Shown: positions 8,448-16,542, numbered from the stretch's first letter. The stretch is 50,455 nucleotides of DNA from JAAYDH01 sp035353055 (GCA_035353055.1 DAOPYW010000007.1:1-50455); one strand, 5' to 3'. Program-made: numbers and translations. Notes: generated from the sequence alone by a model not told the origin.

Positions 8448-9785
8448 ATGAATATAAGATTTTATAATTCTTTGTCTAACACTGTTGAACCTTTTGCGCC
8501 CATCCATGAAGGAAAAGTCTCCATGTATGTCTGCGGCCCAACAGTCTACAATTATCCCCATATCGGCAACATGCGACCAGTCGTGGTTTTTGACACGCTG
8601 CGCCGCTTTTTTACCTATCTAGGTTATGAGGTGACTCTTGTCAGCAACTTCACTGATGTGGATGACAAAATCATCAAGGAAGCCGCAAAAGAAGGAAAAA
8701 CTGAATCAGAATTGACGGAATTTTATATTGGAGAGTTCAAGAAAACATCTTTAAAAATTGGAAGCATGCTGCCAAACATTACTCCCAAAGTAACGGAATA
8801 CATTCAGTCGATTATCGCTTACGTTTCACGATTGGTGGAATTAGGCGCCGCCTATGTGGTGGACGGCGATGTTTATTTTCGCATTTCCAAAATCTCGGAT
8901 TATGGAGCATTGAGCAAAATCAATATTAACGATTTATTAGTGGGAGCCAGAATCGAAGAGAACGATAAAAAAGAAAGCCCTCTCGATTTTGTCCTGTGGA
9001 AGAAAACATTGGAAGGCGTCTCGTGGGATGCTCCTTGGAGCAAAGGTCGCCCCGGGTGGCACACTGAGTGCTGCGTGATGATCGACACCATTTTTAAAGA
9101 GCACTATATCGACATTCATGGCGGAGGATACGATTTAAAATTCCCTCACCATGAAAACGAAATCGCTCAAGCGGAAGCCATGCATCACAATAAAATAGCA
9201 AAGTATTGGCTTCACAATGCCTTTATCAATTTCGGATCGGAAAAGATGTCGAAGTCATTGGGCAATGTTGTGCTAGCAAAAGACATGATTGAAAAATTCG
9301 GAGGACCGACCTGCCGTTTGGTCATCCTTAACACTCACTATCGGCAGCCGGTAAACTTTACTGACGAAACCGTTACCGCCGCAACTCAAGAGGTTAACAA
9401 ATTATTAGCAGCTTATCGGCAAATGGCTTTAAAACTGCAAATCGAAAATGTTGATTTTAGTCAAGGAAAGCCAATTTATATCGATAAGTTTATGGATGCT
9501 TTGGCGGATGATTTAAATACTGCGAATGCTCTTGCAGAGGTTTATCAAGTGATTAAAGAATCCAATCAAACTCTGCGAAATCGAGATATAAATCTGCAAA
9601 AGGCCAATGATTTGTTTAAAACATTAACCGATATGTTTTACGTTCTAGGTTTGGATATTTCCTATGTCCAACTCACTGAAGAAGATAGAAAAAATTACAA
9701 TGATTATCTTCAAGCGAAAGCTAACAAAGATTTCGCTCTTTCTGACAGCCTTAGAAGCATCTTGATGGAAAGGAATATCTTGTAG
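8448..9785 (+). CDS. cysS: Cysteinyl-tRNA synthetase
   Basis: A 445-residue class I aminoacyl-tRNA synthetase. The N-terminal CGPTVYN segment holds Cys29, a ligand of the catalytic zinc that selects cysteine. It is followed by the nucleotide-binding HIGN (38-41) and later by KMSKS (about 266-270). The helical anticodon-binding C-terminal part is present but short, so the total is a little below the Bacillus enzyme. No T-box leader is seen in the 75 bases before it. It starts the cysS-rlmB-sigH order known from Bacillus, but the mini-RNase III gene that usually follows is missing and rlmB begins 17 bases later. The ribosome site is weak. Confidence 0.96.
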   Translation: MNIRFYNSLSNTVEPFAPIHEGKVSMYVCGPTVYNYPHIGNMRPVVVFDTLRRFFTYLGYEVTLVSNFTDVDDKIIKEAAKEGKTESELTEFYIGEFKKTSLKIGSMLPNITPKVTEYIQSIIAYVSRLVELGAAYVVDGDVYFRISKISDYGALSKININDLLVGARIEENDKKESPLDFVLWKKTLEGVSWDAPWSKGRPGWHTECCVMIDTIFKEHYIDIHGGGYDLKFPHHENEIAQAEAMHHNKIAKYWLHNAFINFGSEKMSKSLGNVVLAKDMIEKFGGPTCRLVILNTHYRQPVNFTDETVTAATQEVNKLLAAYRQMALKLQIENVDFSQGKPIYIDKFMDALADDLNTANALAEVYQVIKESNQTLRNRDINLQKANDLFKTLTDMFYVLGLDISYVQLTEEDRKNYNDYLQAKANKDFALSDSLRSILMERNIL

Positions 9786-9802
9786 TGTAAAAATAAGTTA
9801 AT

Positions 9803-10522
9803 ATGAATAAATTCGATAATTTAATTTATGGGAGAAATTCTGTTAAAGAAGCCATTCTCTCGGGACAAGTGACCAAGCTATTCGTTAGTTCCTCGCTAAA
9901 AAAATGTGATATTTGTGATTTAGCATCTGCCAAAAACATTGCGACTGTGCTTCTCAATCCAAGCGAATTAGACTCGATGACTTCCTTTGCTCCTCATCAA
10001 GGAGTAGTTGCTGAAGTCAAAAAATATGAATACTTTTCTTTAGAATACATTCTCAAATTGTCTAAAAAAGCCGAGCACCCCGTAATCGTTTTATTAGACG
10101 GCATCAATGATCCACAAAATTTTGGAGCGATTCTAAGAAGCTGTGATGTTTTTAATGTCACCGGTGTCATTATTCCTAAGCACCAACAAGTTCCTTTGAA
10201 CGCTACCGTGGCTAAAACTTCTGCCGGCGCTATTAATTACGTTCCTGTTGTTTTAGTCAGCAATCTCAATAATGCGGTTCGAACGTTGAAAGAAAATGGC
10301 TTCTGGATTGTCAGCACAGATGGGGCTGGCACAATGAATTATTCTGATCTTTCTTATGATTTTCCAACTGCTCTAATAATTGGCAGCGAAGGAAAAGGCA
10401 TCTCGCAACTAACTCTTAAAAATTCAGATTATGTTGTTAAAATTCCTCTATTGGGGCATTTGAATTCTCTCAATGCTTCAGTGGCAACTGGAATCTTGCT
10501 GAGCCGAATAAGAAATAAGTAA
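9803..10522 (+). CDS. rlmB: TrmH/SpoU-family RNA 2'-O-ribose methyltransferase, RlmB-like
   Basis: A 239-residue SPOUT methyltransferase. The N-terminal YGRNSVKEAI and the following alpha/beta domain match the RNA-binding part of RlmB. The three SpoU motifs are visible: LDGINDPQNFGAILR (about 97-112), IGSEGKGIS (about 192-200) and SLNASVATGILL (about 222-233), which form the knotted SAM site. RlmB methylates a guanosine of the 23S rRNA peptidyl-transferase region. Position after cysS and before a SigH-like gene supports rlmB over the related TrmH or RlmH-type enzymes. Its stop codon is followed after three bases by a hairpin that covers the next gene's ribosome site. Confidence 0.9.
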   Translation: MNKFDNLIYGRNSVKEAILSGQVTKLFVSSSLKKCDICDLASAKNIATVLLNPSELDSMTSFAPHQGVVAEVKKYEYFSLEYILKLSKKAEHPVIVLLDGINDPQNFGAILRSCDVFNVTGVIIPKHQQVPLNATVAKTSAGAINYVPVVLVSNLNNAVRTLKENGFWIVSTDGAGTMNYSDLSYDFPTALIIGSEGKGISQLTLKNSDYVVKIPLLGHLNSLNASVATGILLSRIRNK

Positions 10523-10525
10523 TAG

Positions 10526-10549
10526 AAATCTCCCAAGAAAGGGGGATTT
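10526..10549 (+). promoter_or_regulatory. Hairpin enclosing the ribosome site of the SigH-like gene
   Basis: AAATCTCCC (10526-10534) pairs with GGGGGATTT (10541-10549), 9 bp with one G-U, around a 6-base AAGAAA loop. The 3' arm is the Shine-Dalgarno sequence of the gene that starts at 10552. A T run follows, so the element could also end transcription of rlmB. Confidence 0.65.
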
Positions 10550-10551
10550 TT

Positions 10552-11160
10552 ATGTCACTAAATGGAATTAGCGATGAAGAATGCGTTCTTTTAGCCCAGA
10601 CCGGAAATTACGATGCGCTTCATTATCTTTGTCTTCGCTACCAAAAATATTCATATGGTTTAGCGATCACTTTTTATAACACAAATCGACAAAGTGGGAT
10701 TATGATCGATGACTTATGCTCAGTGGCTCAAAGTACAATTTTGATCGCGATTAAGAATTTTTCTAACAACATCCAATTGTTCTATCCGTATTGGCGAACC
10801 ATCGCGACAAATGCAATGATTAAGTACAATCAACAGAATTCATATTATCATCATGCCAAAACTTTCAACGGCGTTTCATTAGACCAACAAAACGATGATT
10901 ACTTTTCTAATGACCAAATCATCGGCGAGCCAGATTTAACGATGGAAAAGGGAATTGTTGAAGATACTTTTCTCGAAATTATCAACGATTCAAATAATGG
11001 GTTTACGGAAACAGAAAAGACAGTAATGATACTGACTATTGAAGGATACGAGCCTGCCGAGATCATGAAAATATTTAAGTGGACAAAGTCTCAAGTGTAT
11101 TACGCTTTAAAAAAAGCAAAAGAGAAATTATCATCTGCGATCTCACAAAAAAAGCACTGA
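10552..11160 (+). CDS. RNA polymerase sigma factor of sigma-70 family, SigH-like
   Basis: A 202-residue sigma factor. Residues about 8-100 resemble region 2 of SigH (EECVLLAQTGNYDALHYL at the start, then the DDLCSVAQ segment in place of the usual ED(I/L)xQEG). Residues about 148-195 form a region 4 helix-turn-helix (TETEKTVMILTIEGYEPAEI, then WTKSQVYYALKKAKEKL). The order cysS-rlmB-x is that of Bacillus, where sigH follows. In Bacillus SigH controls early sporulation and competence; in non-sporulating relatives the role differs, so I do not infer sporulation here. Region 2 is divergent enough that promoter specificity may have changed. Translation may be limited by the hairpin that contains the ribosome site. 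Confidence 0.78.
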   Translation: MSLNGISDEECVLLAQTGNYDALHYLCLRYQKYSYGLAITFYNTNRQSGIMIDDLCSVAQSTILIAIKNFSNNIQLFYPYWRTIATNAMIKYNQQNSYYHHAKTFNGVSLDQQNDDYFSNDQIIGEPDLTMEKGIVEDTFLEIINDSNNGFTETEKTVMILTIEGYEPAEIMKIFKWTKSQVYYALKKAKEKLSSAISQKKH

Positions 11161-11185
11161 TATCATGTCAAATTGATATTTTTTT
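11160..11185 (+). terminator. Terminator after the SigH-like gene
   Basis: ATATCA (11160-11165) pairs with TGATAT (11174-11179) and is followed by a T run to 11185. The stem begins in the stop codon of the sigma factor gene. Confidence 0.6.
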
Positions 11186-11198
11186 AAAATATTCAACA

Positions 11199-11207
11199 TG
11201 ATATAAT
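11199..11207 (+). promoter_or_regulatory. Extended -10 promoter of the ecf operon, start codon at predicted +1
   Basis: TGA-TATAAT (11199-11207) is a full extended -10 element. Seven bases after it come the T and then ATG of ecfA1 at 11215. No Shine-Dalgarno sequence lies between, so the transcript is probably leaderless. Confidence 0.6.
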
Positions 11208-11214
11208 TACCCCT

Positions 11215-11786
11215 ATGGATGAAATAGTTGTTAAAAACTTAAGTTTTTCATACGATAAAAGCCATCCGGTTTTATCTGATGTCTCCTTTGTCGTTCCTCG
11301 GGGATCTCATATCTCCATCGTCGGACACAATGGCTCTGGCAAAAGCACATTAGCAAAATTGCTTATTGGACTTTTAGAGCGAGATGGTGGAGATATTTTT
11401 ATTAACGATCTTCCTCTCAATGAAAAGACAATTAACGAAATACGCTCGATGATGTGTCTCGTTTTTCAAAACCCAGACAACCAATTCATTGGCTCTACTG
11501 TTGAAGACGATATTGCTTTTGGCTTAGAAAATAGGCAAATTCCTCATTCCGAGATGAAGAGAATAATTGCTACATTCGCTGATGAAGTTGGCATGGGAAA
11601 ATATCTCAACAAAGAGCCGAGTATGTTATCAGGTGGGCAAAANNNNNNNNNNNNNNNNNNNNNNNNNNNNNNNNNNNNNNNNNNNNNNNNNNNNNNNNNN
11701 NNNNNNNNNNNNNNNNNNNNNNNNNNNNNNNNNNNNNNNNNNAAGATATCGATCAAGTTGTGGAGGCCATATGCCAATCCAAGTAA
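11215..11786 (+). CDS. ecfA1: ECF transporter ATPase EcfA1, interrupted by an assembly gap
   Basis: ATP-binding subunit of the energy-coupling-factor vitamin transporter. Before the gap it shows Walker A GHNGSGKST (37-45), the Q-loop segment FQNPDNQF (about 85-92) and the ABC signature LSGGQ (about 138-142). The gap then removes Walker B, the H-loop and most of the C-terminal domain. After the gap, DIDQVVEAI runs to a TAA at 11784-11786 in a different frame from the start. That is explained if the 100 N are a placeholder of unknown true length, and is not evidence of a frameshift. The family is usually near 275-280 residues. The end overlaps ecfA2 by 16 bases. Confidence 0.88.
11643..11742. 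other. Assembly gap of 100 N inside ecfA1
   Basis: Exactly 100 unknown bases. The coding frames on the two sides do not agree over this length and about 130 codons of an EcfA1 are missing, so the true gap is probably nearer 400 bases. Confidence 0.95.
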
Positions 11787-12628
11787 ATGATCTTTTCTAT
11801 ACTTATTTGCCTAAGTCTCCCATTCAAACTGAAGCCTTAAAAGGAGTCTCTTTAGCAATAGATGATCACTCGTACTGTGCTATTTTAGGGCAAACTGGAA
11901 GCGGCAAATCTACTTTGATTCAAACATTAAATGCTCTTCTAATTCCTACCAAAGGTGAGATTCACGTCGGCGATTTCATCATCACACATAAAAAAAGTCG
12001 CAATAAGAAAATCAAACACCTAAGAAAGCATTTAGCTATTGTCTTCCAATTTCCGGAATACCAATTATTTGAAGAGACCGTCGAAAAGGATGTGGCTTTT
12101 GGAGCGAAAAACTTTGGAGCCAATAACGAAGACGCTCTCAAAAAAGCACATGAGGCTTTACTTTCTGTCGGATTAGATGAGTCCTATTTTAAACGATCAC
12201 CTTTTGAATTAAGCGGTGGAGAGAAAAGGCGAGTTGCTATCGCCGGTATCTTGGCCATTGAACCCGATATTTTAGTCCTGGACGAACCAACTGCAGGATT
12301 AGATCCACAAGGCGCAAATGACATCATGTCTTTAGTTGATGAAATGCATAATCATGGGACAACAATTATTCTTGTGACTCACGATATGGATCTGGTCATT
12401 AAATACTGCGAAAAGGTTTTTGTTTTGAATGAAGGCTTGCTAGTTTTCGAGGGAACCCCTAGCGAACTTTTTAGAGGAGATGTCAGGCAATTTTCTATCG
12501 AGATACCTCCTTTATTTCAATGCGCTAACAAGCTGAAAAACAAAGGCTTGCCTATTGATATTGACAGCATAAAAGAGACTGCTGATTTAGTGATGCAAAT
12601 AAAGAAATGGAAGAGAAATCATGAATAG
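11771..12628 (+). CDS. ecfA2: ECF transporter ATPase EcfA2
   Basis: A 285-residue second ATPase of the ECF module. It has Walker A GQTGSGKST (40-48), Q-loop VFQFPEYQLFEETV, signature ELSGGEKRR (about 149-157), Walker B ILVLDEPTAGLD and the switch histidine in VTHD. The FQFPEYQLF segment is typical of EcfA2 as opposed to EcfA1 (FQNPDNQF). With EcfA1 it forms the ATPase dimer that drives EcfT and interchangeable substrate components such as RibU, encoded further along. I chose the ATG at 11771, which has GGAGG 7 bases ahead. The open frame continues upstream only through the gap. Confidence 0.95.
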   Translation: MPIQVNDLFYTYLPKSPIQTEALKGVSLAIDDHSYCAILGQTGSGKSTLIQTLNALLIPTKGEIHVGDFIITHKKSRNKKIKHLRKHLAIVFQFPEYQLFEETVEKDVAFGAKNFGANNEDALKKAHEALLSVGLDESYFKRSPFELSGGEKRRVAIAGILAIEPDILVLDEPTAGLDPQGANDIMSLVDEMHNHGTTIILVTHDMDLVIKYCEKVFVLNEGLLVFEGTPSELFRGDVRQFSIEIPPLFQCANKLKNKGLPIDIDSIKETADLVMQIKKWKRNHE

Positions 12629-13508
12629 CATTTCTTTAGGCAGATACACCCCATATAATACTTTCGCTCATCGCCTCGACCCGAGGAATAAGCTGTTTTT
12701 AGCAATCGCCTTGATGGTCATCATTTTCTTTCAATTCAAAGTGATGTCCACAACTCTTCTTTTGAGCGGCATATATCTTGTGCTTTTCTTGACCCTCATG
12801 ATTATCTCCCGTGTCAGCTTTATTGAGCTATTTAGAAGCCTCCGCGGAATGTGGTTTTTAGCCTTATTTGTCGTCGCTGTTTATATATTCATTCCAAATA
12901 GCAGTTACACAGGTACGACGGTAGCGTTTTACATTAATGGTTATCCCATCTATTGGATGGCATTCTACCAATCCGGATACATCATATTGCGTCTATTGCT
13001 AATGCTTATTTTGATGATGATTTTGACATCAACCACCAAACCTATGGACTTAACCTATGGTCTTGAATGGTATATGACGCCTTTGAAAGTAATACATTTT
13101 CCTGCTCATGAAATTGCGATGACAATTTCAATCGCTTTGCGATTTATTCCAACCCTGCTAGATGAAACAGCGAGAATTATGAAAGCCCAATCTTCTCGAG
13201 GAGTTGATTTCAATCATGGCGGAATCTTCAAGCGCTTTAAAGCTATCATTTCATTAATTATTCCTCTTTTCGTTTCTGCTATTGAAAGGTCAGAGGAATT
13301 AGCTAACGCAATGCAGGTTAGAGGATATAATCCTAAAGCCAAACGAACACATTATCACATTCTTCGTTTTAGGCTCGCGGATGCGTTTGCTTTCGCTTCG
13401 ACATTTATTTTGATCGGCGGAATTATCACCTTATTTGTTTTCGATCAAATATCTCAAAATGGGATTAATTTATTTGAGGTAATTTTCAAAATTACCCCGG
13501 GGTTTTAG
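12621..13508 (+). CDS. ecfT: ECF transporter transmembrane coupling protein EcfT
   Basis: A 295-residue integral membrane protein that links the EcfA ATPases to substrate-binding components. Hydrophobic segments lie at about 27-75, 80-98, 110-140 and 250-275. The two short coupling-helix motifs of the family are present as AQSSRGVDF (near 190) and MQVRGYNP (near 234), whose Arg-Gly pairs contact the ATPases. It overlaps ecfA2 by 8 bases (translational coupling) and is followed after 10 bases by truA, the order found in Bacillus. Confidence 0.95.
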   Translation: MNSISLGRYTPYNTFAHRLDPRNKLFLAIALMVIIFFQFKVMSTTLLLSGIYLVLFLTLMIISRVSFIELFRSLRGMWFLALFVVAVYIFIPNSSYTGTTVAFYINGYPIYWMAFYQSGYIILRLLLMLILMMILTSTTKPMDLTYGLEWYMTPLKVIHFPAHEIAMTISIALRFIPTLLDETARIMKAQSSRGVDFNHGGIFKRFKAIISLIIPLFVSAIERSEELANAMQVRGYNPKAKRTHYHILRFRLADAFAFASTFILIGGIITLFVFDQISQNGINLFEVIFKITPGF

Positions 13509-13518
13509 TCAGCAATTT

Positions 13519-14247
13519 ATGAAATTATTAGGAAAAGTTGCATATAAAGGAACCGCTTATCAAGGCTGGCAAAGGCAACCAGATGGCCCGACCGTCGAAG
13601 AAGCAATTGAAAAAGTTTTATCGACAATTTTAAACGTCGAAACTTCAATTTGCGGAAGCGGGAGAACTGATGCAGGCGTTCATGCTCGAGGACAGTATTT
13701 TCATTTTGAGGTTAAAAATGATACGAATATTAATAAATTAAGATACTCCTGCAACCAATTATTGCCTCGCGATATTCACCTCGTTTCGCTGACAGAAATT
13801 GACGATTCCTTTCACGCTCGATTTTCCGCAAAAGAAAAGCATTACTCCTACACCTTGTTCCTCGGAGAAAATGATCCTTTTACCAATGAATTTGCCTACC
13901 ATTTTTTAAGGCCGCTTGATGCTGGACTTTTTATCTCAGCAATTAAGGCATTTGAAGGGACTCATCCCTTTCAAGATTTCACTTCCAAAGAGAAAGATGA
14001 GAAAGCTTTTGTGAGGACAGTCCGCATTGAAGTGATGGAAGATGAAAATAAAATTCGCATTGATTTTTATGGTGACGGCTTCATGAAATATATGATTCGC
14101 TTCATGGTTGGAACCGCGATTGCAATTGGAGAAAAGCGAGAATCCATCACATTTATTTCTGAACATTTGCAAGAAAATAAAGTCAGAGAAATCGTCCGTT
14201 ACAAGGCGCCTAGCGAAGGCCTCGTTTTGGAAGATGTAAAATATTAA
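13519..14247 (+). CDS. truA: tRNA pseudouridine synthase A
   Basis: A 242-residue enzyme that makes pseudouridine at positions 38-40 of the tRNA anticodon arm. The catalytic motif GSGRTDAGVHARGQ contains the essential Asp (about residue 52). The N-terminal YKGTAYQGWQRQP and the C-terminal GDGFMKYMIRFMVG are family signatures. Length is normal. It is coupled to ecfT as in Bacillus. An A-T rich perfect inverted repeat (14247-14262) follows the stop codon but has no T run, so whether transcription ends there is unclear. Confidence 0.95.
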   Translation: MKLLGKVAYKGTAYQGWQRQPDGPTVEEAIEKVLSTILNVETSICGSGRTDAGVHARGQYFHFEVKNDTNINKLRYSCNQLLPRDIHLVSLTEIDDSFHARFSAKEKHYSYTLFLGENDPFTNEFAYHFLRPLDAGLFISAIKAFEGTHPFQDFTSKEKDEKAFVRTVRIEVMEDENKIRIDFYGDGFMKYMIRFMVGTAIAIGEKRESITFISEHLQENKVREIVRYKAPSEGLVLEDVKY

Positions 14248-14269
14248 ACTTTAAATAAAGTTAAACCTT

Positions 14270-14278
14270 TGCTAGAAT
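14270..14278 (+). promoter_or_regulatory. Putative extended -10 promoter of the yebC-family gene
   Basis: TGC-TAGAAT (14270-14278) fits an extended -10. The -35 region is poor (TTTAAA at 14250-14255). An AGGAGGTG ribosome site follows at 14291-14298. Confidence 0.45.
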
Positions 14279-14304
14279 TTTCACGGCTATAGGAGGTGTT
14301 GTTT

Positions 14305-15015
14305 ATGGGAAGAGCACACGAAGTAAGAGCTAAATCAATGGCAGCCACAGCTGCTAAAAAAAGCGCCCTCTTTATGAGAGCATCAAAAGAAATTTATATG
14401 GCAGCCAAGTCCGGAGAAGCAGATCCAGCAATGAATCTCGCCCTTCGCTCGGCTATTGATAAATGGAAAGGCCAAAACGTCACTCGCGACGTCATTGAGC
14501 GCGCCATTCAAAAAGCAAAAGGCGGTTCTGCCGAAGCTTATTCTAGCGGGCGATATGAAGCTTTTGGTCCTGGCGGTTCTCTATTTGTTATTGACACTTT
14601 AACCGACAATAGCAATCGGGCTTTTGTCGAAGTCAGAACCGCAATCACTAAAAAAGGCGGACACCTGGGCAGCGTTTTATTCAACTTTACTGAAACTGGC
14701 TTATTTGTCTTCAAAGGAACCAACCGCGATCAAGTGGAAGAAAACTTAATTTTATCGGATATTGATGTTCGCGAAGTCAATCAAAATGATGATGGCACTA
14801 TTGAAGTATTAGTAGAGCCTTCATTCTTTGGGTCTGCTCGAGATATTTTAAATGGCATGGGCATCGAAGATTTTGAAGTGGCAGAAGTGACTTTCTTGCC
14901 AAACGACCCCGTCAAACTTGATGATTCAGAAGATTCTCGTAAATTCCATGAATTATCAGATATGCTGGATGAACTCCAAGATGTTCAAAACGTCTATACG
15001 AACGTAGAGGAATAA
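14305..15015 (+). CDS. yebC: YebC/PmpR/TACO1-family protein
   Basis: A 236-residue protein of the YebC family, with the typical N-terminal MGRAHEVRAKSMAATAAKK and the three-domain layout: a helical N-terminus with the VTRDVIERAIQKAKGG segment, then the GPGGSLFVIDTLTDN strand region and FVEVRTAITKKGG. Members act as DNA-binding regulators or, as shown for TACO1 and some bacterial YebC proteins, as factors that help ribosomes at difficult sequences such as proline runs. Which role applies here cannot be told. I chose the ATG at 14305, which has AGGAGGTG 6 bases upstream. It stands between truA and rplM, which are adjacent in Bacillus. Confidence 0.93.
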   Translation: MGRAHEVRAKSMAATAAKKSALFMRASKEIYMAAKSGEADPAMNLALRSAIDKWKGQNVTRDVIERAIQKAKGGSAEAYSSGRYEAFGPGGSLFVIDTLTDNSNRAFVEVRTAITKKGGHLGSVLFNFTETGLFVFKGTNRDQVEENLILSDIDVREVNQNDDGTIEVLVEPSFFGSARDILNGMGIEDFEVAEVTFLPNDPVKLDDSEDSRKFHELSDMLDELQDVQNVYTNVEE

Positions 15016-15020
15016 GAGGC

Positions 15021-15452
15021 ATGAAAAAAGTTTGTCGCATATTCTTAACTGTCACATTTTGGTTAGCTTTTGCAGATCTTTTTATCTTTTTAATTACTGG
15101 ACTTTTAGGCCTGATTTTTGCCACATCTCTCATTTCTTTTTTCGTCCCATATTTTAATTCCTCATCCTATGATATTACTGAAGCGACAAATATTGTCGCC
15201 ATCTTAGTTTATACTTTTTCTGCCCTGATGATTTTTTATTCATTTCTTCTCGTTGGGCCCCTTGTTGTTTGCCCGATTACCAAGAGAAAATTAGCGGTTG
15301 CCAAGAGCAGACATGAAATGATTGCCTTAGGAGTCTTGAATGTATTTTTCGGATCGATCGTTTCTGCCATCTTAATCTTCGTGATGCCAGATCGTTACTA
15401 CCAGAACGCCAAAGCGTTTGATCCTCATGAGGAATTGGGAAGCAACGAGTAA
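15021..15452 (+). CDS. Small integral membrane protein of unknown function
   Basis: A 143-residue protein that I do not recognise. It has about four hydrophobic segments (roughly 7-25, 28-47, 60-90 and 103-125). Charged residues are concentrated in the loop near 92-102 (TKRKLAVAKSRHE) and in an acidic C-terminal tail. The topology would put the basic loop inside. It starts 5 bases after the yebC-family gene, with an AGAGG ribosome site inside that gene's end, so the two are probably co-transcribed. A strong terminator follows. No catalytic motif is seen. Confidence 0.7.
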   Translation: MKKVCRIFLTVTFWLAFADLFIFLITGLLGLIFATSLISFFVPYFNSSSYDITEATNIVAILVYTFSALMIFYSFLLVGPLVVCPITKRKLAVAKSRHEMIALGVLNVFFGSIVSAILIFVMPDRYYQNAKAFDPHEELGSNE

Positions 15453-15467
15453 AGAACTTTACATTTT

Positions 15468-15493
15468 AAAGGGGAAAATCATTCCCCTTTTTT
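15468..15493 (+). terminator. Terminator after the membrane protein gene
   Basis: AAAGGGGAA (15468-15476) pairs with TTCCCCTTT (15482-15490) around a 5-base loop, followed by a T run. Confidence 0.88.
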
Positions 15494-15544
15494 CTTGCCC
15501 TGCCAACCCGATGAATTTCACCCATTTATCTAATAAATAAATGT

Positions 15545-15573
15545 TTGACATTACTATAGAGAACAAGTATTAT
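15545..15573 (+). promoter_or_regulatory. Promoter of rplM-rpsI
   Basis: Consensus TTGACA (15545-15550), 17 bases, TATTAT (15568-15573). The start near 15580 gives a leader of about 64 bases. Firmicutes often carry an autoregulatory L13-binding leader here. I cannot confirm its structure from this short sequence. AAGGAGG precedes the rplM ATG. Confidence 0.85.
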
Positions 15574-15643
15574 TTATCAAGCACAGCCAAATTAGCGAAG
15601 TCCCGGTAAGACAAAGTTAGTTTGAAAAGGAGGATTTAGTTAT

Positions 15644-16084
15644 ATGCAACGTCAAACTACAATTGCAAAAACACAAGAAATCCAAAGAAAATGGTATGTC
15701 ATTGATGCAACCGACAAACCATTAGGTAGATTAGCCTCACAAGTCGCACAGGTGTTAATCGGAAAGAATAAACCCATCTGGACCCCAAACGTTGATTGCG
15801 GTGATTATGTCATCATTATCAATGCGGAAAAAGTTGGATTATCAGGCGACAAACTTCACACCAAGAAATATTTTAATGTTTCTGGATTCCCAGGCGGTCT
15901 CCGCACGAGAACTGCTGAGGTCATGATTGACAAATATCCCACTGAAATGGTTGAAAGAAGCGTCCATGGAATGGTTCCAAAAGGCCGCTTAGGTCGTCAA
16001 ATTGAGAAGAAATTATTTGTTTATGCTGGACCTGATCACAAACACGATGCTCAAAAACCAGAAGTTCTTGAGCTCAAATTCTAG
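15644..16084 (+). CDS. rplM: 50S ribosomal protein L13
   Basis: A 146-residue large-subunit protein that binds 23S rRNA early in assembly. Recognisable segments are RKWYVIDATDKPLGRLAS near the start, the GKNKPIWTPNVDCGDYVIIINA core and VHGMVPKGRLGRQ in the second half. Length is standard. It has its own strong promoter and is followed after 13 bases by rpsI, the universal pair. Confidence 0.98.
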   Translation: MQRQTTIAKTQEIQRKWYVIDATDKPLGRLASQVAQVLIGKNKPIWTPNVDCGDYVIIINAEKVGLSGDKLHTKKYFNVSGFPGGLRTRTAEVMIDKYPTEMVERSVHGMVPKGRLGRQIEKKLFVYAGPDHKHDAQKPEVLELKF

Positions 16085-16097
16085 GAGGAATTGAACA

Positions 16098-16496
16098 ATG
16101 GCAAAAAAAGCTGATCTTCAATATTACGGCACAGGAAGAAGAAAATCTTCTATCGCTCGTGTCTTCATCACTTCTGGAACTGGCAAAATCGTCGTCAATG
16201 ATCGCGATGTCCATGATTACATGCCATATGCAACATTGGTCACTGATTTAAAACAACCACTCGTCCTCACTGAAACCGACGGCAAATACGACGTTCGCGC
16301 GGAAGTGAAAGGTGGCGGATTCACTGGTCAAGCCGGTGCGATTCGTCTCGGAATTGCTCGCGCTTTATTGGAGGCAGGCTGCAACCGTTCTACTTTGAAA
16401 GTCGCTGGTATGATTACCCGTGATTCTCGTTCAAAAGAGAGAAAGAAATACGGTCTCAAAGCCGCTCGTAGAGCTCCACAATTCAGCAAACGTTAA
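16098..16496 (+). CDS. rpsI: 30S ribosomal protein S9
   Basis: A 132-residue small-subunit protein. It shows YGTGRRKSSIARVF at the N-terminus, the GGGFTGQAGAIRLGIARAL segment and the conserved basic C-terminal tail ending in QFSKR, which reaches toward the P-site tRNA. AGGAGG precedes the ATG. Last gene of the rplM-rpsI unit, followed by a strong terminator. Confidence 0.98.
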   Translation: MAKKADLQYYGTGRRKSSIARVFITSGTGKIVVNDRDVHDYMPYATLVTDLKQPLVLTETDGKYDVRAEVKGGGFTGQAGAIRLGIARALLEAGCNRSTLKVAGMITRDSRSKERKKYGLKAARRAPQFSKR

Positions 16497-16513
16497 TCGT
16501 TTAAAGAAGTTTG

Positions 16514-16542
16514 AAAAGGAAGGTTTTACCTTCCTTTTTTTC
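16514..16542 (+). terminator. Terminator of rplM-rpsI
   Basis: A 10-bp perfect stem (16514-16523 with 16529-16538) with a 5-base loop and T run. Confidence 0.9.

Noticed and set aside
8820..8832. GTTTCACG inside cysS as a second parS site
   Set aside because: Only a half site; the other arm is absent.
11567..11770. Upstream extension of the EcfA2 frame through the N run, or a frameshifted ecfA1 pseudogene
   Set aside because: The frame conflict comes from a placeholder gap; both sides are normal EcfA1 sequence and EcfA2 has a good ribosome site at its own ATG.
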